DNA from: Chitinophaga niabensis
GTDB taxonomy: Bacteria > Bacteroidota > Bacteroidia > Chitinophagales > Chitinophagaceae
Assembly: GCF_900129465.1 (NCBI RefSeq)
Contig: NZ_FSRA01000001.1
Coordinates: 992,001 to 1,056,000 of the forward strand
Direction of reading: 5' to 3'
Length of the DNA stretch: 64,000 nucleotides
Below the pieces are notes generated by a model. The model made no database searches and was not told where the DNA came from. It saw only the letters and a program-made list of their open reading frames with translations. Shown here in pieces: positions 33,875 through 42,426 of this stretch. Each line of letters starts with the position of its first letter. Positions within the stretch are counted from its first letter, which is position 1. A program made the translations under genes and the position numbers.

Positions 33875-34456
33875 ATGGATATGAAAATAAAAACAGCTTT
33901 GGAAACAGACCAGGCCGGTGCCATTAGTGTATTAACATTGGCATTCACTGTTGATCCAATGGCCAGATGGTCCCTATCAGACCCGGCAACGTATCTGGCC
34001 ACTTTCTCTTCTATAACAAAGGCTTTCGGAGGCAGTGCGTTCGAGCAGGGAACGGCCTACGTAGCCAATGGTTTCACCGGTGCTGCCTTATGGTTGCCGC
34101 CCGGCGCCAAATCCGATGAGAAATCCTTAAAGAGGCTGTTCGACGAGAACACGAACGACGATATAAAAGAAGACATGCAGGTGATTTTTGAGCAAATGGA
34201 AAAATTCCACCCGGCAGAACCGCACTGGTATTTACCCATGATAGGCGTTGACCCGGCTCATCAGGGTGCCGGGATAGGATCTGCACTGATGGCGGAAGCA
34301 CTCAAGGCAGTGGACCGTGATAGGTCAATCGCATATCTCGAATCTTCAAATCCCAGGAATATTTCGCTATACGAGCGTCACGGTTTCGAGGTGATCGGCG
34401 AAATTCAATCCGGCAGTTCGCCTGTTTTACGCCCCATGTTAAGAAAAGCACGATAG
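33875..34456 (+). CDS. GNAT-family N-acetyltransferase
   Basis: 193 residues. After an N-terminal part with a hydrophobic insert, the acetyl-CoA motif A is HWYLPMIGVDPAHQGAGIGSALMAEALK (Q-x-x-G-x-G/A pattern), and motif B is IAYLESSNPRNISLYERHGFEVIGEI. The fold is typical of small-molecule or antibiotic-like acetyltransferases; substrate unknown. The NTF2-like gene begins three bases after its stop, so they are co-transcribed. Confidence 0.9.
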   Translation: MDMKIKTALETDQAGAISVLTLAFTVDPMARWSLSDPATYLATFSSITKAFGGSAFEQGTAYVANGFTGAALWLPPGAKSDEKSLKRLFDENTNDDIKEDMQVIFEQMEKFHPAEPHWYLPMIGVDPAHQGAGIGSALMAEALKAVDRDRSIAYLESSNPRNISLYERHGFEVIGEIQSGSSPVLRPMLRKAR

Positions 34457-34459
34457 ATC

Positions 34460-34816
34460 ATGAATAATAAAGCAATACTCGAAAAGGCAAATGCTGCCAT
34501 CATGGAAGGCGACCATGAAGGATTTCTGATTCTCTGCACCGAGGATACAGAATGGACATTTATAGGGGACAGGACCTTACGGGGGAAGGAAGCCGTTAGA
34601 CAATATATGGCATCAACGTACGTAGAGCCACCAGAATTCATGGTCGAAAATTTAATTGCGGAAGGTGACTTTGTAACGGCAATTGGTAAGATCAGTTTGA
34701 AGAACGAAGATGGAAAAACAATTAATTACGCTTACTGCGATGTTTGGCGATTCCGCGATGGTAAGATGGCCGGGTTGAAGGCTTTCGTTATTGAGCTACC
34801 CAGGCAAGTAAATTGA
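34460..34816 (+). CDS. SnoaL/NTF2-like protein
   Basis: 118 residues forming one cone-shaped NTF2 fold: ILEKANAAIMEGDHEGFLILCTEDTEWTFIGDRTLRGKEAVRQYM, then FVTAIGKISLKNEDGKTINYAYCDVWRFRDGKMAGLKAFV. Such proteins are small ligand-binding or isomerase enzymes. The GNAT gene is three bases upstream and the aldo/keto reductase 62 bases downstream, suggesting one small stress or detoxification unit. Confidence 0.88.
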   Translation: MNNKAILEKANAAIMEGDHEGFLILCTEDTEWTFIGDRTLRGKEAVRQYMASTYVEPPEFMVENLIAEGDFVTAIGKISLKNEDGKTINYAYCDVWRFRDGKMAGLKAFVIELPRQVN

Positions 34817-34878
34817 GCTATGGGAGAAAGCAGCCAGCGCCCGTAATACTGACCTTTGTGTCATTAAATCAAAGATCA

Positions 34879-35844
34879 ATGACAACAAAGATAACTTTGG
34901 GAAAAAATGGGCCACTCGTGTCCAAGCTCGGATTAGGCTGTATGCGCATGTCTCCTGTTTGGGGAAGCGGGATGAATGATGAAAGCGAAAGTATCGCCAC
35001 CATTCAGACGGCATTGGACAGCGGAATTAATTTTTTGAATACAGGAGATTTTTACGGCAGCGGGCACAATGAGCTGTTGGTAGGTAAGGCCATCAAAGGT
35101 AGGAGGGACGACGCTTTTATAAGTGTTAAATTTGGCGGCATCGTTTATGGTGGTCAGTTCCTTGGGTTGGACCTTCGCCCTATGGCTATCAAAAACTTTA
35201 TCGAATATTCCCTGGTACGTTTAGGCATAGATACCATTGATCTTTATCAACCCTGCAGGCTCGATAACAGTGTTCCGATGGAAGACGTGATCGGAACGGT
35301 GGCCGATCTGATCAAAGAAGGAAAGGTGCGTTATCTCGGCGTTTCTGAAATTACCGCCGCCCAATTGCGCAAAGCAAATAGTATTTACCCGGTAACTGCA
35401 TTGGAAATAGGCTATTCACTGGCAGACCGCCAGATAGAAAGCGACCTGCTTCCTACGGCTAAAGAACTGGGTATCGGTGTTGTGGCATTTGCCAATACGG
35501 CCGAAGGATTGCTCACCGGGGAAATGAAAGCTCCGCTTCCTGCCAATGCCTACCATCGTCACTTCTCCCGTTTCCAGGGACAGAACCTGGTAAAGAACCT
35601 GGAAAAAGTGGAAGTATTAAAGCAAATGGCAAAAGAGAAGGGATACACACCTGCACAGCTGGCAATTGCCTGGGTGAATACACAGGGCGATCATATTATG
35701 CCACTGGTAAGCATGAGCCGCAGATCACGGTTGCCGGAAAACCTGCAGGCTATGGAAATTACCTTCTCACCTGACGAGTTAAAAACGCTTCATACTCATT
35801 TTTCACCAGGTGCGATATTAGGAGGTACTTACCTGCAGCGCTAA
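34879..35844 (+). CDS. Aldo/keto reductase with altered catalytic tetrad
   Basis: A (beta/alpha)8 NADPH-dependent reductase starting MTTKITLGKNGPLVSKLGLGCMRM at 34879; the frame upstream overlaps the NTF2-like gene. The usual Asp-Tyr-Lys-His tetrad reads differently: FLNTGDFYG has Asn where Asp is standard and keeps Tyr, ISVKFGG keeps Lys, and DLYQPCRLD has Cys where His is standard. Cofactor end motifs (KEGKVRYLGVSE, KEKGYTPAQLAIAWVNTQGDHIMPLVSMSRRSRLPEN) are intact. Activity could be reduced or shifted. Length 321 is normal. Confidence 0.9.
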   Translation: MTTKITLGKNGPLVSKLGLGCMRMSPVWGSGMNDESESIATIQTALDSGINFLNTGDFYGSGHNELLVGKAIKGRRDDAFISVKFGGIVYGGQFLGLDLRPMAIKNFIEYSLVRLGIDTIDLYQPCRLDNSVPMEDVIGTVADLIKEGKVRYLGVSEITAAQLRKANSIYPVTALEIGYSLADRQIESDLLPTAKELGIGVVAFANTAEGLLTGEMKAPLPANAYHRHFSRFQGQNLVKNLEKVEVLKQMAKEKGYTPAQLAIAWVNTQGDHIMPLVSMSRRSRLPENLQAMEITFSPDELKTLHTHFSPGAILGGTYLQR

Positions 35845-35861
35845 AGCTGTAACTTTACAGT

Positions 35862-36680
35862 ATGACCAATCCAACAGAAATACTTCCGGGGATCATCTTT
35901 TTCTCCTATTACTCCAACATGAGAAAGGAGAAGGTGGCATTCATGGAGGACAATACCCTCATATTGCAGGTTTTGGGCCAGTTTATCCTGGAAACTGCCA
36001 ACCATAAGATCTCCATGGAAGGCGGCCAAATGTTGCTGGTAAGAAAGAATCAACTGGGAGAAATTACCAAGATCCCTTTGAACGGTGAGGGATATCAAAC
36101 AATTGTCATTCGCCTCAAGGAAGATTTACTCAGGAAGATTGCCCTTGAAGAGCAAATAGCTGTAGAACAAAAATATGCAGGGCCTGCCAATGTGCTAATT
36201 CCCGGAAACGATTTTTTACATGCTTTTTTTCAATCCCTGTTGCCATATGTCCGTCATCCGGAAAAAAAGATCACCACAGAGGTAGGTATGCTCAAAGTAA
36301 AAGAAGCGGTATATCTCCTCCTGGATATCATGCCGGGACTCAGGGAATTCCTCTTCGATTTTTCTGATCCTTATAAGATGGACCTGGAGAAATTCATGGT
36401 CAGCAATTTTCATTACAATATTCCTGTTGATCAATTTGCACGCCTCACGGGAAGAAGCCTTGCCGGTTTCAAGCGTGATTTCCAGAAAATATTCGGACTG
36501 GCTCCACGGCAGTGGTTGCTGGAAAGGCGATTAGCGGAAGCCCGCCATCTTATAGAAACAAAGAACAAAAAGCCATCGGCGATCTATCTTGACCTGGGTT
36601 TTGAAAGCCTTTCTCATTTCTCCCATTCTTTTAAGAAGAAATTCGGTAAGGCACCCACTGAATGGGTAGCACAGGAATAA
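35862..36680 (+). CDS. AraC-family transcriptional regulator
   Basis: 272 residues with an N-terminal cupin-like ligand domain and a C-terminal pair of helix-turn-helix motifs at about 175-270: DQFARLTGRSLAGFKRDFQKIFGLAPRQWLLERRLAEAR and AIYLDLGFESLSHFSHSFKKKFGKAPTEW. It begins 17 bases after the aldo/keto reductase, so it may control that gene set. A terminator follows. Confidence 0.92.
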   Translation: MTNPTEILPGIIFFSYYSNMRKEKVAFMEDNTLILQVLGQFILETANHKISMEGGQMLLVRKNQLGEITKIPLNGEGYQTIVIRLKEDLLRKIALEEQIAVEQKYAGPANVLIPGNDFLHAFFQSLLPYVRHPEKKITTEVGMLKVKEAVYLLLDIMPGLREFLFDFSDPYKMDLEKFMVSNFHYNIPVDQFARLTGRSLAGFKRDFQKIFGLAPRQWLLERRLAEARHLIETKNKKPSAIYLDLGFESLSHFSHSFKKKFGKAPTEWVAQE

Positions 36681-36685
36681 TAAAA

Positions 36686-36718
36686 AAAGGCTTCAGGTCA
36701 ACAACCTGAAGCCTTTTT
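36686..36718. terminator. Bidirectional terminator between AraC and GH16 genes
   Basis: aaggcttcaggt (36687-36698) pairs with acctgaagcctt (36704-36715), with A7 before and T5 after. Confidence 0.9.
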
Positions 36719-36721
36719 ATT

Positions 36722-37534
36722 CTACTTCTTATCCTGATAAACCCTCACGTAATCTATCAGCATCGTTGCCGGGAAAATAGTGGGATCAATCCCTTTGGCA
36801 CCTTCCCATCTACCACCCACAGAGATATTCATGATGATATGAAAAGGGGCGTCGAACGGCCATTCCGCCGGTGTTTTGTGTTCATTGGGGAAATGATACC
36901 GGTGTATGCCGTCAATAAAATAATCGATCCCTTCCGGCGTCCATTCCATAGCATAAACATGAAAAGCGTCCCATGGCCTTGGCAGGTAAGTTCTAACCCC
37001 TCTTTGGGTTCCTTTGATATGATTATAGGCACCTGTATGAACAGTCTGATAGATGCTGTCAGTATGCCATTCTATATGCTCCACGATATCAATTTCGCCA
37101 CAATTAGGCCAACCGCCATATTTCTTTGTGGAAGCCAGCATCCATACGGCAGGAAGTACGCCAAGCCCTTTGGCAATTTTTGCACGGACCTCTATTCTTC
37201 CGTATGTCCATTCATACTTGCCTTTGGTAAGCAGCCTGGCTGAGGTATAGGAGGTATCGGTACCTTGAATATGCCTGTTGGCTTTTATCTGTAACATGCC
37301 ATTGGCCACTTTTGCAGTAGCGGTATCGTTGGCTGTATAATTCTGTAGTTCATTATTCCCCCAGCCACTTTTGCCAACATCGTACCCCCATTTTTTAGCA
37401 TCCGGAAGCCCTTTATAATTGAATTCATCGCTCCAGGCAAGTTTCCAGGAGGTGTTGACGGTTTTTTTCTGCGCATAGGAGCAATGAGAGGCGCATATGA
37501 TCAGTGTGATCAAACAGTTACGGGTAAATATCAT
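36722..37534 (-). CDS. GH16-family endo-beta-glucanase (laminarinase-like)
   Basis: A signal peptide ends at CSYAQ. Mature GH16 features: SWKLAWSDEFNYKGLPDAKKWGYDVG, YTSARLLTKGKYEWTYGRIEVRAKI, the catalytic EIDIVEHIE (Glu-x-Asp-x-x-Glu) and GIDYFIDGIHRYHF, FHIIMNISVGGRWEG, ending in DYVRVYQDKK. This is the laminarinase/beta-1,3(4)-glucanase branch, so the enzyme should cut beta-1,3-glucan outside the cytoplasm. It is the only enzyme gene with the SusCD pair of locus A. Confidence 0.92.
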   Translation of the reverse strand: MIFTRNCLITLIICASHCSYAQKKTVNTSWKLAWSDEFNYKGLPDAKKWGYDVGKSGWGNNELQNYTANDTATAKVANGMLQIKANRHIQGTDTSYTSARLLTKGKYEWTYGRIEVRAKIAKGLGVLPAVWMLASTKKYGGWPNCGEIDIVEHIEWHTDSIYQTVHTGAYNHIKGTQRGVRTYLPRPWDAFHVYAMEWTPEGIDYFIDGIHRYHFPNEHKTPAEWPFDAPFHIIMNISVGGRWEGAKGIDPTIFPATMLIDYVRVYQDKK

Positions 37535-37552
37535 GTCTATGGGTTTTGAAAG

Positions 37553-37589
37553 AAAGAAGGCATGATCAATATTGCATCATGCCTTCTTT
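37553..37589. terminator. Strong hairpin between susD and the GH16 gene
   Basis: aaagaaggcatgat (37553-37566) and atcatgccttcttt (37576-37589) form a 14-bp perfect stem. On the minus strand it lies after the susD stop and before the GH16 start, without a long T tract, so it may be a partial terminator or an mRNA-stabilising hairpin separating the two levels of expression. Confidence 0.55.
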
Positions 37590-37604
37590 GAGAAAGATAA
37601 GTGA

Positions 37605-39149
37605 TTATTTAAGATTTGAATTTACGTCTTCCTGTGCCTGTGGGATAGGCAGAAATTCACTTTTACCTTTTATGAATCCGGGAAGCACGGTAGCTGCCTG
37701 ATCTGTTCTCAGCAGGTCGTTAAACCTTTCTCCCCACCATTCGCAGATAAGTTCAGCGCGGCGTTCATCCAAAACCTGTTGCAAAGTAGCGTTTGTAAGA
37801 GGGCCGAGGTTTACCCGCAAACGAACTTCATTCAACGGGCCGTCTCCATTCTGGCCTTTACGGACCTTTGCTTCTGCATTCATCAGCAATGCTTCTGCAT
37901 ATCTGAATATCCGTACGTTATTATTGGAGCCATAATCCTGCCTGCCTGCCGTCATCTGGGATTTAGGGAAATAAGACTTCCCGTTAAAGTATTTTTTCCT
38001 TGCGCCATTTCCGGAAACGGGATCGCCATCCGGCGTAACAGTAACTGTACCGGGTTCTCCATTTACGCCGCAATATTGTATAGCTGTTTTTAACCGGAGT
38101 GCATCATTACGGGCAGTCAGGAAATCTACTGCTTTTTGAGTGGGTACCATCCAGCCCGGGCCAGTGATGGGTGTTCCAAAAGTATTTTCAGGTCCCTGGA
38201 AGAGGTAAAAATTACCCCAGGATTCATTGGAACCTCCGGAGGTAACCACATCACCTGTTTCTGTTCCAAAATCCGAATACTGAAATTCTAATATAGCTTC
38301 ATCACAAAGTTTGCCGGGTTTTTTGAATAACTGGTAGTAGTCGCCGAACAATGTAAACTTATGGCTATTGACGATCTGGTTTGTAGTTTCCAGCACAACA
38401 TCCCAATAAGGACTTGCATTGGTATTACCTGCAAGGTCCATAGCAACCTTGGCTTTCAGCATTAAGGCGGTATATTTGGTTACTGCTCCCTGCCTGGGCG
38501 CCGCTACCTGGTTAGGTCTTGCATCCTCCAGGTTGGCAATACAGAAGTCCATTTCCTCGATAATATTTTTCCTGATATCCTCCAGTTTACTTTTAGTGGC
38601 ATTGCCCAGTTTGGCCGGATCTGTACTTTCCTGTCCAAGCATGGGAATGTCTCCAAAATACCGGCTGATCCAGTAATGCCCCAACGCTCTGAAAAACCTG
38701 ACTTCTGCCCGGTATTGTGCAAGGAGCTTAGTGTTAGCTGCATCACTGGGAGGTATGTTCTTAGCAAATTCATCTAACTCAACCAGTGCGGAGTTAGCGC
38801 CTAATACTACACCATAAAGACTGATCCACATATCATTGATACCCCAGTAACTCTTTACGGTTACATTGTTCTGGAAATTGTGGATGGCAATCTGGCCGGC
38901 ATCATCATTACCCGGTTCTATTTCATCGCCGCGTACAGACCTGATGGCTACGCTGATCCATTTGGCAAAAGTGCCGCTGCTGGCGGTCCGGTAAACACCT
39001 GCTACCGGCCTGTACATCAGGGTAAGGTCTGCATAATTGATCTTAGCGGCCTGCACGTCATTTTCCAACGGACGATCTAAAAACTTGGAACAACCTGCTG
39101 AGAGGATGATCATTATCACCAGGCTTACGGCTAATTTATAAAGTTTCAT
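37605..39149 (-). CDS. SusD/RagB-family glycan-binding lipoprotein
   Basis: Lipoprotein signal ending LSAGCSKFLDRPL (Cys20). SusD-type TPR helices and family motifs are seen: LLAQYRAEVRFFRALGHYWISRYFGDIPM, AVTKYTALMLKAKVAMDLAG, and the C-terminal YAEALLMNAEAKVRKGQNGDGPLNEVRLR and RRAELICEWWGERFNDLLRTDQA. It forms the surface lid of the SusC channel. Immediately downstream of susC in locus A. Confidence 0.94.
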   Translation of the reverse strand: MKLYKLAVSLVIMIILSAGCSKFLDRPLENDVQAAKINYADLTLMYRPVAGVYRTASSGTFAKWISVAIRSVRGDEIEPGNDDAGQIAIHNFQNNVTVKSYWGINDMWISLYGVVLGANSALVELDEFAKNIPPSDAANTKLLAQYRAEVRFFRALGHYWISRYFGDIPMLGQESTDPAKLGNATKSKLEDIRKNIIEEMDFCIANLEDARPNQVAAPRQGAVTKYTALMLKAKVAMDLAGNTNASPYWDVVLETTNQIVNSHKFTLFGDYYQLFKKPGKLCDEAILEFQYSDFGTETGDVVTSGGSNESWGNFYLFQGPENTFGTPITGPGWMVPTQKAVDFLTARNDALRLKTAIQYCGVNGEPGTVTVTPDGDPVSGNGARKKYFNGKSYFPKSQMTAGRQDYGSNNNVRIFRYAEALLMNAEAKVRKGQNGDGPLNEVRLRVNLGPLTNATLQQVLDERRAELICEWWGERFNDLLRTDQAATVLPGFIKGKSEFLPIPQAQEDVNSNLK

Positions 39150-39177
39150 AATGTGCTGTTTTAATTGGATGATACAA

Positions 39178-42100
39178 TTAGAAAGTAGCTCTTACACCAA
39201 AGCTGTATGTTGCTGAAACAGGATATACATTCACGTCATATCCCACACCGGTTACTTCAGGAGTGAACCCGTTGTACCTGGTGAAAATGAACGGCCTGTC
39301 TGCTGTTGCAAACACGCGCATGTTGATCGGCGCTTTGTTTTGATTTAGTTTGAAATTGTATCCCAGTTGTATGTTTTGTATGCGCAGGTAAGCACCACTT
39401 TCCGTGAAGAATGAATTGCTCACTTTGAACCATGAATCACGCAGCGCATTTGCTGATGGATAGGCATTGGTAGAACCAGGGCCGGTCCAGAGGTTGCTGG
39501 CAAATTCTTCATCTATGTTCAATGATGTGGATGCTTTGTAGAGCTTTCCACGGTTCAGGTTAAGGATTTTGTTTCCTGAAACGCCCTGGAAAAATATACT
39601 GAAGTCAACATTAGCATATTGAAGCCCCAGGTTGAAACCATAGCTGAGCGTTGGTATATAGTTACCAATATTTACACGGTCAGCATTGGTGAGTTCACCA
39701 TCTCCATCCTGGTCTTTATATTTAGGGAAACCGGGTTGTATCTTAGATGTGGCGGTACTGTTATATTTTGAAGCGATAGGGTCTTTGTTTATTTCATCCT
39801 GGGTTTGATATACACCTATAAATTCATAACCATAGAAATAATTGATAGGCTGGCCTACAACAATGCGGTTGGGGAATTCAGCTGTCCATTCCGGGAATCC
39901 GCTTGTTGAGCTGGGAAGGCTTCCCAGGTTGGTCACCCTGTTTTTCAGGGTGGAAAAATTTCCACCGATCTGGTAGTTCAGTTTTCCAATGTTATCCTTC
40001 CAGTTCAGTGAAACATCAAAACCGCTGTTTACCATATCTGCCCAGTTACCATACACGGAGCCGTAGGTGTATGCAAGGGGTTTTTGAAATGCTGCCCCGG
40101 TTGTTGTACGGTGGTAATAATCCGCGGAACCTTGTAATCTCCTGTTCAATAATTCAAAATCAATACCTCCGTCCCATTCTGTTACTACTTCCCAGGTAAT
40201 ACTCGTGAAATTTCTGTCAACAGTATACCCTTGCAGGTATTGCCCGTCTGAAGTGCCTGTGCTTCCAAAGATGGCTGAATTAGAATTCCCGCCGAGCGCT
40301 TTAGCATATGCGCCATTGGCATTTACCCCGTCGTTCCCCAGTTTTCCCCAGCTACCACGCAGTTTAACAAAATCAAAGATCCGCTGACCTTTCATGAAAT
40401 TTTCATTGGTAAGTACCCATCCAAGGCCAACTGAGGGGAAATAGCCCCATTTGGTTTGATATTTGGAGCTGCCATCTGCCCTGAACGTTGCAGTCAGCAG
40501 GTATTTATTATCAAAATCATAAGTAGCCCGCGTAAAGTAGGAGATACCGGCATTACGAGATCCATTTTCACTGTATCCGTTGGCGGTTTGGGTTCCCCGT
40601 CCTACATACCACGATTCTTCTACATTAGGAACATCATCGGCAGAAACCCATGTTTGCCGCCATCTTTCCTCCCTGGTAGACTGACCCAGTAAGATGGACC
40701 AGTGGTGAGCGCCGATACCGTCTTTATAGGTAAGCAGATTATCTAAGATATAATTGGTGACGCGCTCCTGGGTAGACCTCAAATTGGACTTGGTCACCTG
40801 TGTACCTGGCCCTAAATTACGTTCCGGGCTATAATTAACCCTGTGGCCGGAGGAGTATAACTGACTGAACTGTGAGCGGAAGGTGATCTTATTATTCCAG
40901 AAACCTGCTTCCGCATAAACGGCGGGCAATACCTGGAAGTTTTTAAGCCGGTCGTAATTATAATAGGCTGTTGCAACAGGGTTGGCATCTTCTCTGCCAA
41001 TGAATGATGCGTTGGCGAACTTCACCGGAGATGCATTCACGTTTTGCTCATCATATACAGGGAATAAGGGAGAAGATGAATAGGCCTGGGAGAAAGCCAC
41101 GTTAGGCGCATAAAATGTAGTAGCGTTGGTAAGCGTAGAAGTGAAACCAACCTTCAGCCATGAAAAGGCATTTGCCTCTACCTGTAACCTGATATTATAT
41201 CTTTTGAAATCATTCTTCGTTTCCATGATACCGTTCTGATAGGTATAATTGAATCCGAAAGAATAGGTTACTTTATCACTACCGCCCTGCAGATCTATGC
41301 CGTGGTTAGTGATCAATGCCTGGCTGCGGAGCAATTCCCCGTACCAGTCCGTACTGGTAGTAGGGGCAATACCGCTGCCGCCAAATCTTTGGGAAGAGAG
41401 CGTAGCGGTGGCACTATCCTGGGCCGTTTTCCTTTGTAAAGAGAAAGACGTGTATTGTGCCCCGTTAGCCATTTTAAGTACATTGGTGGGCACCTGCATC
41501 CCTGCATATCCGTTGTAGGTTACCCTGGTTTTCATATTGAGCTTCCCTTTTTTAGTGGTGATCAATACTACGCCGTTAGCTGCCCTCACCCCATAAATGG
41601 CTGCTCCGGAAGCATCTTTCAGTACAGATATTTCTGCGATGTCATTGGGGTTCAGGAAGTTAATGTCGCCAACAAACATCCCGTCCACCACATATAATGG
41701 GTCTGTATTATTAAAGGAGCCAATCCCCCGTATGCGCACAAGCGGGTTGCTGCCGGGAGCTCCGCTGCTTACTATCTGAACACCTGGCACACTCCCCTGG
41801 ATGGCATCCATTGTACCGGCAGTGGTGCGTTTTAACATGTCTTCTGTATTAACAGTGCTGATAGGAGCGGTCAGGTCTCCCTTCCTTTGGGTACCATAAC
41901 CAACGATCACTACCTCGTCAATCTGTCTTTCTGAAGGGAGCAGCCTCACCTCCACATCATCCGAAATAGCGATAATTTGTTCTTTAAAGCTCAGGAAAGT
42001 TACCCGTAAAGAATCTGCAGACGATGGCACGGAAAGGCTGAATGTGCCTTCTCCGGAGGTAACGGTACCAATTGTAGGATTATTCTTTACCCTGATGGCT

Positions 42101-42234
42101 ACCCCGGGTAAAGGGTTGCCTGTATCATCCAAAACCCTGCCTTTAAGGGTCCTGTTTTGGGCTTGTGTGGTGGAGTGAATGACGAGTAAAAGCAACATGG
42201 TTACCAAAGTAGAGAGGTACAGTTTTCTCTTCAT
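39178..42234 (-). CDS. SusC/RagA TonB-linked outer-membrane transporter
   Basis: 1018 residues: signal peptide (ends STTQAQ), carboxypeptidase-regulatory-like domain (LKGRVLDDTGNPLPGVAIRVKN), TonB-box/plug region VDEVVIVGYGTQRKGDLTAPISTV and GVQIVSSGAPGSNPLVRIRG, ISVLKDASGAAIYGVRAANGVVLITTKKG, and a barrel ending in Phe (YSFGVRATF). It imports oligosaccharides, presumably beta-glucan fragments, with the SusD of locus A. The divergent propeller/HTH sensor is the likely regulator. Confidence 0.95.
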   Translation of the reverse strand: MKRKLYLSTLVTMLLLLVIHSTTQAQNRTLKGRVLDDTGNPLPGVAIRVKNNPTIGTVTSGEGTFSLSVPSSADSLRVTFLSFKEQIIAISDDVEVRLLPSERQIDEVVIVGYGTQRKGDLTAPISTVNTEDMLKRTTAGTMDAIQGSVPGVQIVSSGAPGSNPLVRIRGIGSFNNTDPLYVVDGMFVGDINFLNPNDIAEISVLKDASGAAIYGVRAANGVVLITTKKGKLNMKTRVTYNGYAGMQVPTNVLKMANGAQYTSFSLQRKTAQDSATATLSSQRFGGSGIAPTTSTDWYGELLRSQALITNHGIDLQGGSDKVTYSFGFNYTYQNGIMETKNDFKRYNIRLQVEANAFSWLKVGFTSTLTNATTFYAPNVAFSQAYSSSPLFPVYDEQNVNASPVKFANASFIGREDANPVATAYYNYDRLKNFQVLPAVYAEAGFWNNKITFRSQFSQLYSSGHRVNYSPERNLGPGTQVTKSNLRSTQERVTNYILDNLLTYKDGIGAHHWSILLGQSTREERWRQTWVSADDVPNVEESWYVGRGTQTANGYSENGSRNAGISYFTRATYDFDNKYLLTATFRADGSSKYQTKWGYFPSVGLGWVLTNENFMKGQRIFDFVKLRGSWGKLGNDGVNANGAYAKALGGNSNSAIFGSTGTSDGQYLQGYTVDRNFTSITWEVVTEWDGGIDFELLNRRLQGSADYYHRTTTGAAFQKPLAYTYGSVYGNWADMVNSGFDVSLNWKDNIGKLNYQIGGNFSTLKNRVTNLGSLPSSTSGFPEWTAEFPNRIVVGQPINYFYGYEFIGVYQTQDEINKDPIASKYNSTATSKIQPGFPKYKDQDGDGELTNADRVNIGNYIPTLSYGFNLGLQYANVDFSIFFQGVSGNKILNLNRGKLYKASTSLNIDEEFASNLWTGPGSTNAYPSANALRDSWFKVSNSFFTESGAYLRIQNIQLGYNFKLNQNKAPINMRVFATADRPFIFTRYNGFTPEVTGVGYDVNVYPVSATYSFGVRATF

Positions 42235-42371
42235 AACGTAATTTTTAGGTGGAAAATGTTATTAAACAGGGCTGGATAAAAATAAGATTGTCTTGTTAGA
42301 TTGTAAGGCAATTTACCACATCACAACCTCACCCGTTATTTTATAATTCATTAATTATCACTAAATTCATA

Positions 42372-42414
42372 CCTTATCAAAACCTCATCAAAACCTCTCA
42401 TCACCTCATCAAGG
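42372..42414. repeat. 11-bp tandem repeats before the propeller regulator gene
   Basis: Within the 192-base susC/regulator gap, near-perfect copies of an 11-base unit (cttatcaaaac, ctcatcaaaac, then ctctcatcac, ctcatcaagg) run up to the regulator start. The rest of the gap is AT-rich with no clear -7 box. Confidence 0.5.
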
Positions 42415-42426
42415 AAAGCTGGTCAT

